Made by a program: the position numbers and the translations under genes. 6,779 nt of DNA, taken from positions 1 through 6,779 of the forward strand of contig DHXK01000211.1 in assembly GCA_002413665.1 (NCBI GenBank), written 5' to 3'. The notes beneath the pieces were generated by a model. It made no database searches and had not been told where the DNA came from. It saw only the letters and a list, made by a program, of their open reading frames with translations. Of this stretch, positions 1 through 4,499 are shown piece by piece. The DNA comes from Legionellales bacterium UBA5158. Its GTDB lineage: Bacteria > Pseudomonadota > Gammaproteobacteria > DSM-16500. The stretch's first letter is position 1. Every line of letters begins with the position of its first letter.

Positions 1-69
1 CAGCATCAACAGGTACAGGATGTAAAAATTGATGTGCAAGCCACTAAAGACAAAAACGACTTAATATAA
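1..69 (+). CDS. C-terminal end of an unidentified upstream protein (partial)
   Basis: Frame 1 is open from the first base to a TAA at 67-69 and gives 22 residues ending in KDKNDLI. The other two forward frames close within about 30 bases, so this is the only frame that can carry a gene entering from the left. The visible tail is hydrophilic, rich in Q, K and D, with no recognisable motif. The next start codon follows after six bases, so it probably belongs to the same transcription unit. It is too short to assign a function. A partner of the following lipoprotein (for example an inner-membrane spanin subunit) is possible but only a guess from position. Confidence 0.5.
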   Translation, partial: QHQQVQDVKIDVQATKDKNDLI

Positions 70-75
70 TTTAAA

Positions 76-483
76 ATGAAAAAATATTTGTTATCTCTTT
101 TATTTATTACAACCCTTGCCGGTTGTAATTATTCGTTAGTGCCGCAAAAGTCTGCACAAATAAATTCTACAATTGTAGACGTGGGAAATGACACAGAAGA
201 TTTATACGATGCAGTTATTGTATCCCCTGACAAAAGTTTTTCTCCATACGAAAACCGGTACAATTCTATTGATGCAAAAATTGATAGCATAACCAATGCA
301 GACATGCTGCGGCCTCACTCAAAAAATTTAGTTACCCAGGACAACATAATTAAAAAGTTTTTTGAAAAATATAAATCAGATCACCGGGCAAGGAATTTAA
401 ACAATGCAGAATTGACAATTTACAAATTGCAAATGCGAAGGGTTATAAAACCACGCCTGGTAAGCGAATCATCATTTAAATAA
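76..483 (+). CDS. Predicted lipoprotein of unknown function
   Basis: The 135-residue product begins with a classic type II signal peptide: a basic start (MKKY), a hydrophobic core at residues 5-14, and a lipobox TLAGC with the lipidated cysteine at position 17. The mature part (18-135) is hydrophilic, has no further membrane segment, and ends in a basic stretch (KLQMRRVIKPRLV). Residues just after the cysteine (NYSLVPQ) lack the acidic lipoprotein export signal known for surface lipoproteins of Bacteroidota, so a periplasm-facing location is more likely. It lies nine bases before the next gene. In a phage setting a host-expressed lipoprotein could be an outer-membrane spanin or a superinfection-exclusion factor, but it is longer than a typical Rz1 and I recognise no family. 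The ATG is preceded by the A/T-rich leader ATATAATTTAAA. Confidence 0.8.
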   Translation: MKKYLLSLLFITTLAGCNYSLVPQKSAQINSTIVDVGNDTEDLYDAVIVSPDKSFSPYENRYNSIDAKIDSITNADMLRPHSKNLVTQDNIIKKFFEKYKSDHRARNLNNAELTIYKLQMRRVIKPRLVSESSFK

Positions 484-491
484 TTTTTACA

Positions 492-809
492 ATGATCGAC
501 ATAAAATCAATTTTAGCACAGATGAAAGGAGCAATGGCATTGCTATTGCCTTTTCATGTTGCCGGAATTCAGCAGACGGTAACAGATTATTTATTGAGTT
601 CCGAAACCGAATTAAGCAACCTTGCAGCGTACAGGATTAGCGGCGATATTTCCGACAAGTTTTTAAAAGATCGTTTAGCCGAAGAAGGAGATATTATGCT
701 AACACAACTTTTGTCGTTTGCAGTAATTACAAAAGAAATTGCACAGGAGGCGATTGATAAAGCATTCGGAATTTTTATAACAAATGTTACTGCTGCAGTA
801 CCACAATAA
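492..809 (+). CDS. Small hypothetical protein, predicted mostly helical
   Basis: This is a 105-residue protein that I do not recognise. Residues 13-26 (GAMALLLPFHVAGI) are hydrophobic but short and interrupted by a proline and a histidine, so they look more like an amphipathic or membrane-associated helix than a clear transmembrane span. The rest alternates charged and hydrophobic residues in a helical pattern, with no cysteine and no catalytic motif. The start is supported by the leader TAATTTTTACA, of the same kind as other starts in this window. The gene is separated from the lipoprotein by 8 bases and from the metallopeptidase gene by 6, so it is expected to be co-transcribed. A virion or assembly role is inferred from position only. 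Confidence 0.75.
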   Translation: MIDIKSILAQMKGAMALLLPFHVAGIQQTVTDYLLSSETELSNLAAYRISGDISDKFLKDRLAEEGDIMLTQLLSFAVITKEIAQEAIDKAFGIFITNVTAAVPQ

Positions 810-815
810 ACAGCG

Positions 816-1310
816 ATGCACGCAGGAACAATTGATATAAATAATGTTGATTTTCCATGCTTCACCAGTATGCGTTTTATCAACGATAAAAAAGAAGGGA
901 TTGCAAAATCTCAAAGACAAACAGGTGAATTAGTTCTTAATCTTTATTACTGGAATAAAATAAAGCCTGAGCATCAGTTTTATATTTTGGCGCATGAGGA
1001 AGGCCATATACTTTATAATACAGAGGATGAAATGTTAGCCGACCAGCACGCAAGCGAAAGATATATGGCAGCAGGGTTTTCAATTACAGGGAGTATAAAA
1101 GCATTGGAAGATCACCTGGATAGAAATAATCCTGTTCACATTGCAAGGGCCTGGGCGCAGTACGAAAGAAGTTTGCAATACGATTGGCAGCATAATAAAA
1201 ATAAGGCTTCGTACAGAGATCAATACGATAGTGTGGAAGTGATAAAAAGTGAATTAAAAAAAAATGACACTGCATATTTCAACAGTGCAAAACAAAAAAT
1301 GAAATGGTAA
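816..1310 (+). CDS. Putative zinc metallopeptidase (HExxH, ImmA/IrrE-like spacing)
   Basis: The 164-residue product carries the zinc-binding signature HEEGH at residues 60-64, inside a hydrophobic helix (FYILAHEEGHILY). It is followed by acidic residues at E72 and D76 in EDEMLADQHA. HExxH with a downstream E..AD helix is the arrangement in gluzincin-type peptidases, including the ImmA/IrrE group, where the two histidines and the downstream acid hold zinc and the glutamate after the first histidine activates water. No signal peptide or membrane helix is seen, so it should act in the cytoplasm or inside a particle. The C-terminal third is highly charged, with an A9 run at 1256-1264. The last codons overlap the next gene by 7 bases. 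Within a run of likely structural genes it could mature virion proteins or cleave a host regulator; the substrate is unknown. Peptidase fold: moderate confidence. Role: inference. Confidence 0.7.
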   Translation: MHAGTIDINNVDFPCFTSMRFINDKKEGIAKSQRQTGELVLNLYYWNKIKPEHQFYILAHEEGHILYNTEDEMLADQHASERYMAAGFSITGSIKALEDHLDRNNPVHIARAWAQYERSLQYDWQHNKNKASYRDQYDSVEVIKSELKKNDTAYFNSAKQKMKW

Positions 1311-1849
1311 GAAGAGCATCAGGATCAAATTTAATCGTAAACGAAAATGGCAGGCTTATAGACCCTGACAAAGAATTGCAGTACAGCAATTTTTTGGGCA
1401 TTCATTTATCAAAGGCCAGTGCAGACAGGGCAGCAAAAAGAAAAGCTGATAGGAGGGGATTTGCATTAGAAAAAATAAAAACAAGGAATGAGGCAAAGAT
1501 TAATTTATCACAACAAGGAATAGCAGCGCCAAGCGGTGCTGCACAAGCATTGCAGCCAATCGCAAGCATTGTGGGATCAGTTATATCAGGATTTACAGGA
1601 TTAACCGGCGGCTTGCTTGGCGGCAAATCAACAACCAGCGCAGAGAGTGCTGTAGATGCTCAAACAAATCAATCACTGGGAGTGGCCGGGCAGCGGGCGC
1701 AATTAGCGGCGCAACAAAACGGCATGGTTGATAAATCAATTTATACAAACAATGTTGACAGCCCTTTCAATGCAAAAAATTTGCCTTACGTAATTGGAGG
1801 TGTTTTAATTTTTGTGATCGTGATTATTTTTTTATTGAACAGGAAATAA
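1304..1849 (+). CDS. Basic, glycine-rich protein with a C-terminal membrane anchor
   Basis: This 181-residue protein has three visible parts. Residues 37-66 are strongly basic (AAKRKADRRGF and following) and could bind nucleic acid or an acidic partner. Residues 86-107 are hydrophobic and glycine-rich (IASIVGSVISGF, then LTGGLLGG), resembling a membrane-inserting or fusion-type segment. Residues 161-178 form a clear transmembrane helix just before a short NRK tail, making it tail-anchored. Just before the helix lies NNVDSPFNA (149-157), loosely like the NNPFAAGF motif of two downstream proteins. The start overlaps the peptidase stop by 7 bases, implying coupled translation. I recognise no family. 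The combination fits a virion membrane protein that contacts the genome or perturbs a membrane, which is inference. Confidence 0.75.
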   Translation: MVRRASGSNLIVNENGRLIDPDKELQYSNFLGIHLSKASADRAAKRKADRRGFALEKIKTRNEAKINLSQQGIAAPSGAAQALQPIASIVGSVISGFTGLTGGLLGGKSTTSAESAVDAQTNQSLGVAGQRAQLAAQQNGMVDKSIYTNNVDSPFNAKNLPYVIGGVLIFVIVIIFLLNRK

Positions 1850-1858
1850 AATTTATTT

Positions 1859-2344
1859 ATGGTGAAACAATTACCAGACGGAACAATAATTTTTGACGAT
1901 GGTACAATACAGTTGCCGAACGGAACAATAAGAAACCCTGTTCCTATTAGCGCTCCTGATGGTATTGTTATAGACCGTAACCCAATAGCCAATGATAGCG
2001 GAGTTTTAGGCAATGGCGATACAATACCGCCGCTTTTAGTTACGCCGCCGCCAATAGATAATATTATACTTACAGGAGCGCCACCGGCATTTAATACACC
2101 GCCTGTAATTGCAAACAATACAAATAATTCTCTTGGTGCAACAGCCGCCGCAATTACAACGGCATTACCGACAAGTAACGGAGGTTATTATTCATATCCT
2201 ACAACAGCACAAAGCAGTACAGCTACACCGGTACCGGATGCAGCCGCCGTTGCAAAAAAACAATCACAAAATCAGTTATATATAATTATTGCAATTGCAT
2301 TTGTAGTAGTGATATTAATGGTTGTAAAAAAGAAGAAAAAGTAA
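1859..2344 (+). CDS. Tail-anchored membrane protein with N-terminal DGTI repeats
   Basis: The 161-residue product starts with a short beta-type repeat at residues 5-38: LPDGTII, FDDGTIQ, LPNGTIR, then after a gap PDGIVID, spaced by seven residues for the first three. A long low-complexity linker follows (about 40-135), rich in P, T, A, N and S. Residues 140-156 form a transmembrane helix, followed by a five-lysine tail. By the positive-inside rule the tail should stay on the cytoplasmic (or virion-interior) side and the repeat head should project outward on its linker. This looks like a small membrane-rooted stalk or spike. The leader AAATTTATTT precedes the ATG, and the gap from the previous gene is 9 bases. 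Family unknown; the PDGT pattern recalls the G-box sheet of TCP10/CPAP proteins, but that resemblance may only reflect a repeated beta hairpin. Confidence 0.75.
   Translation: MVKQLPDGTIIFDDGTIQLPNGTIRNPVPISAPDGIVIDRNPIANDSGVLGNGDTIPPLLVTPPPIDNIILTGAPPAFNTPPVIANNTNNSLGATAAAITTALPTSNGGYYSYPTTAQSSTATPVPDAAAVAKKQSQNQLYIIIAIAFVVVILMVVKKKKK
1871..1972 (+). repeat. Degenerate seven-residue DGTI coding repeat
   Basis: Residues 5-38 of the tail-anchored protein repeat the pattern [LF]xDGTIx. The DNA partly repeats too: ACGGAACAATAA occurs at 1878-1889 and again at 1920-1931, 42 bases apart, exactly two heptad units. This suggests internal duplication rather than chance similarity. Confidence 0.6.
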
Positions 2345-2398
2345 ACACTGATCAATCATCGTAAAAAATAGCGGTGGAAGATCTCTAAAATAAAAATT
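2345..2398 (+). other. Longest intergenic gap in the operon (54 bases)
   Basis: Every other gap in the window is 11 bases or less if the ATG at 3686 and the ATG at 3868 are used as starts, so this stretch is exceptional. It ends in the translation leader AAAATAAAAATT directly before the ATG at 2399. I find no convincing inverted repeat with a T-run, no tRNA, and no clear Bacteroidota promoter (TTG plus TAnnTTTG). It may mark a boundary between gene blocks or hold a weak internal promoter, but nothing in it proves either. Confidence 0.4.
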
Positions 2399-2860
2399 AT
2401 GTTTAAAGATGTAAGACAAGGAGCCAATAAAGCACTCGGTAAAAATGCGTGGATACTAAATGCATTTTTGATCGTGCTCGTTATTATAGTTGCTGTAAAA
2501 ATTTTTAAATCGCTGAAACTTGGCGCACAATCCATCGGTGATACATTAGGTAACGAAGCACTATCTATGCAAACAGGAATTGCAACCGTGAGAGTTGCTT
2601 CTATAAGAGCAACTGCAAAAAATTTATGGGATAACGCAGTTACAAGAAATTGGTATGTGCTATTGCTGGTAAGAGATTATGACGAGGATAAATTTATTGA
2701 TGCCATTAACGGGATGGGAAATACGAAAGAGGTTGCCATGCTGGATGAGTTCTATAAAGAAAATGCCGGAGAAACATTAGGCGATGTAATTAGCAAAGCA
2801 TTTGATAACACCGATAGGACAAGACTTCAAACAGAATATTTAACATTACTTCAATCTTGA
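2399..2860 (+). CDS. Membrane protein with an N-terminal helix and a helical, possibly annexin-like, C-terminal domain
   Basis: The product is 153 residues. A basic N-terminus (K3, R6, K11, K15) leads into a transmembrane helix at 18-36, and the remaining 115 residues are predicted soluble and helical. Residues 93-151 show a pattern reminiscent of an annexin-type repeat: acidic start DYDEDKF, then AINGMGN, a helix, ENAGETLGDVI, and a final D..RL...YL helix. Bacteroidota mobile elements sometimes carry proteins with such AxxGxGT-like helical repeats, but the match here is weak and read by eye. The ATG follows AAATAAAAATT. The TGA overlaps the ATG of the next microprotein by one base, so translation is probably coupled. 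A role as a virion membrane or entry protein is inferred from its neighbours. Confidence 0.75.
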   Translation: MFKDVRQGANKALGKNAWILNAFLIVLVIIVAVKIFKSLKLGAQSIGDTLGNEALSMQTGIATVRVASIRATAKNLWDNAVTRNWYVLLLVRDYDEDKFIDAINGMGNTKEVAMLDEFYKENAGETLGDVISKAFDNTDRTRLQTEYLTLLQS

Positions 2861-2979
2861 TGAAAAAAGAAATTATCATAGCCGTTATTGTGGCTGTTGT
2901 ATCATCGGTAGTTATATCAATAATTATGCATAGAACCATTGTAAAAAATATTGTAAACCCAAAGAACGATCCGGAATGA
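2860..2979 (+). CDS. 39-residue single-helix membrane microprotein
   Basis: The ATG shares its first base with the upstream TGA (2858-2860), and the TGA at 2977-2979 overlaps the ATG of the following gene (2976-2978). The product is a short basic/acidic start MKKE, a strongly hydrophobic helix at about 5-23 (IIIAVIVAVVSSVVISIIM), then a basic and polar tail ending NPKNDPE. No alternative reading of this interval explains the two back-to-back stop/start overlaps, which makes a real translated gene likely despite its size. Such tiny one-helix proteins are typical of membrane-containing phage virions and also of holins or pinholins. With only one helix and no lysis context I favour a structural membrane protein, with low certainty. 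Confidence 0.75.
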   Translation: MKKEIIIAVIVAVVSSVVISIIMHRTIVKNIVNPKNDPE

Positions 2980-3371
2980 AAAATAAAAATAGTTTAAAAA
3001 TACTTTTTGCATTGCTTGCCGTTGGTGCAGTGGTTCTGTTTATTATTAATCAGAATAAAAATAAAGCAGCGAAAAAGGTTGGCCCAATGGTTACACCAAC
3101 TCCGGGCACAATCGGTAATAGCGGTACAATAACAGCAGCAACAACAATAGCAACAGCAGCAAAATTTCCCTTGTATATGGGAAGCCGTGGCGATGAAGTT
3201 AAGGTAGTGCAAAGATATGTTGGTGTTACCGCTGACGGAGTTTGGGGAAGCCAAACAAATACTGCCGTAGCAAAAAAACTTGGGGTTACCACTATAAGTA
3301 ATGCGATGTACTATAAAATATTGGCAGGAAATGTAACTACCGGAATATTTGCAAATATTTTTGGTTGGTAA
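2976..3371 (+). CDS. Membrane-anchored peptidoglycan-binding protein (PG_binding_1-like)
   Basis: This 131-residue protein has an N-terminal helix at 7-24 after a basic start (KNKNSLK). A lysine-rich stretch and an Ala/Thr/Gly linker (about 25-63) follow, then a peptidoglycan-binding type 1 domain at 64-104. Family hallmarks visible are FPLYMGSRGDEVKVVQ, ADGVWG and the T..AV helix (TNTAVAKKLGV). These domains form a three-helix bundle that binds peptidoglycan and usually accompany a hydrolase. Here the hydrolase is absent from the chain but a lytic transglycosylase is encoded 500 bases downstream, suggesting two-protein division of labour. The last 27 residues (ending IFANIFGW) are hydrophobic and unassigned. 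The gene is coupled to the microprotein by an ATGA overlap. Domain call fairly sure; role in cell-wall entry is inference. Confidence 0.85.
   Translation: MKNKNSLKILFALLAVGAVVLFIINQNKNKAAKKVGPMVTPTPGTIGNSGTITAATTIATAAKFPLYMGSRGDEVKVVQRYVGVTADGVWGSQTNTAVAKKLGVTTISNAMYYKILAGNVTTGIFANIFGW
3126..3164 (+). repeat. Low-complexity Ala/Thr linker (CAG/CAA/ACA-rich)
   Basis: ACAGCAGCAACAACAATAGC-type sequence encodes an alternating Ala/Thr linker between the membrane stem and the peptidoglycan-binding domain. The near-microsatellite composition could make its length vary between relatives. Confidence 0.5.
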
Positions 3372-3380
3372 AAAAAATGT

Positions 3381-3671
3381 ATGAGTAAGAGTAAAATTAT
3401 TTTTTTATTAATAGCCGTGGTAGTGGTGTTGTTGGTGATATTGTTTTTGAGAAAGAAATTACAAGAGCAACTTCGTCAGCCACCAGTCCCAAATTTAGGA
3501 GCTGATTTTAATTGGATAGACTATAGCAGTGCAGAGGAAGAGCAGCAATATGCACCGGTTACAAATAATAACCCTTTCGCAGCAGGATTTGATTTTTCAA
3601 AATTAGCACAGGCGGCAGCCTCATATTCGCAGGCAGCAACGCCCGACTTACCAGGAACAGATAACTATTGA
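3381..3671 (+). CDS. Single-helix membrane protein carrying an NNPFAAGF motif
   Basis: The product is 96 residues: a basic tip (SKSK), a very hydrophobic helix at 6-23, a basic stop-transfer (RKK, 24-26), a proline/glutamine segment, an acidic patch (SSAEEEQQ, 49-56), and the motif NNPFAAGF at 63-70. The tail after it is Ala/Ser/Gln-rich. The same eight residues occur in the transglycosylase two genes downstream, also near its C-terminus, so they probably bind the same partner. No enzyme domain is visible. The ATG at 3381 is preferred over an ATG at 3377, which meets a stop after three codons. The stop (3669-3671) lies 14 bases before the next likely start. I infer a virion or cell-envelope membrane protein that tethers another component through its soluble tail. 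Confidence 0.75.
   Translation: MSKSKIIFLLIAVVVVLLVILFLRKKLQEQLRQPPVPNLGADFNWIDYSSAEEEQQYAPVTNNNPFAAGFDFSKLAQAAASYSQAATPDLPGTDNY
3567..3590 (+). other. NNPFAAGF motif, copy 1 (residues 63-70 of the 96-residue membrane protein)
   Basis: Encoded by AAT AAC CCT TTC GCA GCA GGA TTT. It is identical in protein to copy 2 at 4372-4395, while several third codon positions differ (AAT/AAC, CCT/CCC, TTC/TTT). The peptide therefore appears preserved rather than freshly duplicated. Confidence 0.75.
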
Positions 3672-3685
3672 TTAAAATATTTTTT
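3671..3685 (+). promoter_or_regulatory. A/T-rich translation leader deciding the start at 3686
   Basis: ATTAAAATATTTTTT directly precedes the ATG at 3686. It matches the leaders before other genes here (AATAATTTTT at 3868, AAATTTATTT at 1859) and is the usual form in Bacteroidota, which do not depend on Shine-Dalgarno pairing. It argues for ATG 3686 over the in-frame TTG at 3668. Confidence 0.55.
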
Positions 3686-3862
3686 ATGGCAGCAGATAGC
3701 AACAAAACATTTTTACAAAATTTATTAGATGGCAATATTCCCGATGTTCCCTTTACGGTAACAATAGACGATCACAGCATTATAAGAATAAGCATTGCGG
3801 CTGTCATCGTTGTAACTATTTGTTTGTTACTATCACAATTAATACACAAGCACACAAAATAA
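3686..3862 (+). CDS. 58-residue membrane protein with a C-terminal helix
   Basis: Starting at ATG 3686 the product is 58 residues. A soluble N-terminal half (MAADSNKTFLQNLLDGNIPD, then PFTVTIDDHS) is followed by a transmembrane helix at about 34-53 and a short basic tail LIHKHTK. By the positive-inside rule the tail stays inside and the N-terminal half faces outward. An in-frame TTG at 3668 would add six residues and overlap the previous stop, but the leader argues against it. The gap to the next gene is five bases. I recognise no family. Its size and topology match the other small membrane proteins of this cluster, and it sits between one of them and the wall-cutting enzyme, so a part in the same membrane complex is inferred. 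Confidence 0.75.
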   Translation: MAADSNKTFLQNLLDGNIPDVPFTVTIDDHSIIRISIAAVIVVTICLLLSQLIHKHTK

Positions 3863-3867
3863 TTTTT

Positions 3868-4488
3868 ATGGGAGACGTAAACGTACTGGCTTCAGCATCA
3901 TTAATAAATAATTTTGAGCAGCAACAAGGAATACCGCATGATGCCTTAGTTAATGTGATGGTGATGGAAAGTGGATTAAAACCCTATGCACAAAACGGCA
4001 GGAGCAACGCGACTGGACTCATTCAATTTATGCCAAAACTTTTATCAACCTGGGGCTATACAACGCAGCAGGTAAAGAACATGAGCATCATTGAGCAGTT
4101 TCCATTAATCGTAAAATATTTTTCTCCTTATCTATCTAAGCTAAAACAAACAAACGATCCATTTGATTGGTATTGCGCCGTATTTTGGCCCGTCGCAATT
4201 GGTAAACCGGATAGTTATGTTATTTCCAGAGGCGGCAAAGTAGTTACTCAAAATCCGGATTATGCAATTAACGGTATAATTACAAAAAGCAGTGTACGCA
4301 CAGTGTTTAATAGATATGTTCAAAATTTTAAAAATAAAAACGGGCTAAATGATGTAAAAAAAAAGTTCAGTAACAACCCCTTTGCAGCAGGATTTACTCA
4401 ACCAGGTTCAGCCCCAAACACTCATAATTTTCTTGATGATATTGGCGGCTCTATACGCAACTTATTTACTAATGGCTGGCACTTCTAA
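3868..4488 (+). CDS. Lytic transglycosylase (SLT-like) with a C-terminal NNPFAAGF motif
   Basis: Counting from ATG 3868 the product is 206 residues. The SLT-type core spans about 12-150. VMVMESGLKPYAQN places the catalytic glutamate at E34 (the ES motif), SNATGLIQFMP at 46-56 matches the GLxQFMP motif, and FWPVAIGKPDSYV with INGIITKSSV resembles the distal part of phage wall-cutting enzymes. Such enzymes cleave the MurNAc-GlcNAc bond, forming a 1,6-anhydro product. No signal peptide or membrane helix is present, so it probably travels in the virion or needs a partner for export. After the core comes a lysine run (164-166), NNPFAAGF at 169-176 and a hydrophobic end (NLFTNGWHF). An in-frame TTG at 3820 would lie inside the previous gene; ATG 3868 has the leader AATAATTTTT. 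It most likely opens the wall during genome entry together with the peptidoglycan-binding protein. Confidence 0.88.
   Translation: MGDVNVLASASLINNFEQQQGIPHDALVNVMVMESGLKPYAQNGRSNATGLIQFMPKLLSTWGYTTQQVKNMSIIEQFPLIVKYFSPYLSKLKQTNDPFDWYCAVFWPVAIGKPDSYVISRGGKVVTQNPDYAINGIITKSSVRTVFNRYVQNFKNKNGLNDVKKKFSNNPFAAGFTQPGSAPNTHNFLDDIGGSIRNLFTNGWHF
4356..4373 (+). other. A9 run in phase as an A_AAA_AAG slippery heptamer with a nearby -1 stop
   Basis: Nine adenines (4356-4364) and a G are read GTA AAA AAA AAG, so the heptamer A AAA AAG sits in the correct phase for -1 slippage, as in E. coli dnaX. The -1 frame then reads GTT CAG TAA and stops at 4373, which would release a transglycosylase lacking the NNPFAAGF tail. 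I see no strong downstream stem-loop, so use of the site is unproven. Confidence 0.3.
4372..4395 (+). other. NNPFAAGF motif, copy 2 (residues 169-176 of the transglycosylase)
   Basis: Encoded by AAC AAC CCC TTT GCA GCA GGA TTT, immediately after the catalytic domain and a lysine run. It has the same peptide as copy 1 at 3567-3590 in an otherwise unrelated protein. Confidence 0.75.
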
Positions 4489-4499
4489 AAAATAAAAAT

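Noticed and set aside
587..920. Two antisense open frames opposite the 492 and 816 genes
   Set aside because: They lie over well-formed + strand genes in a fully co-directional operon, encode cysteine-rich or low-information sequence with no domain, and lack plausible leaders.
1062..1082. MAAGF in the peptidase as another copy of the NNPFAAGF motif
   Set aside because: Only AAGF is shared and the NNPF part is missing. It sits in a structured helix next to the zinc site, so it is probably coincidence.
1402..2118. Antisense frames opposite the two tail-anchored protein genes
   Set aside because: These Pro/Ser/Ile-rich translations are mirror images of the Gly/Ala/Asn-rich sense proteins, a typical compositional shadow.
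2994..3292. Antisense frames over the peptidoglycan-binding gene, one rich in cysteine
   Set aside because: The cysteine run comes from reading the sense Ala/Thr linker (GCA/ACA repeats) backwards. The sense strand has a clear domain.
3356..3363. TATTTTTG resembling the Bacteroidota -7 promoter element (TAnnTTTG)
   Set aside because: No TTG element lies at suitable spacing upstream, the site is within a coding region, and such A/T-rich octamers are expected by chance here.
3668..3685. Upstream TTG start for the 58-residue protein
   Set aside because: It overlaps the previous stop and adds only six residues, and the A/T-rich leader sits directly before ATG 3686.
3820..3867. Upstream TTG start for the transglycosylase
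   Set aside because: The added 16 residues are the membrane-helix coding region of the previous gene read out of frame, and ATG 3868 has a strong leader.
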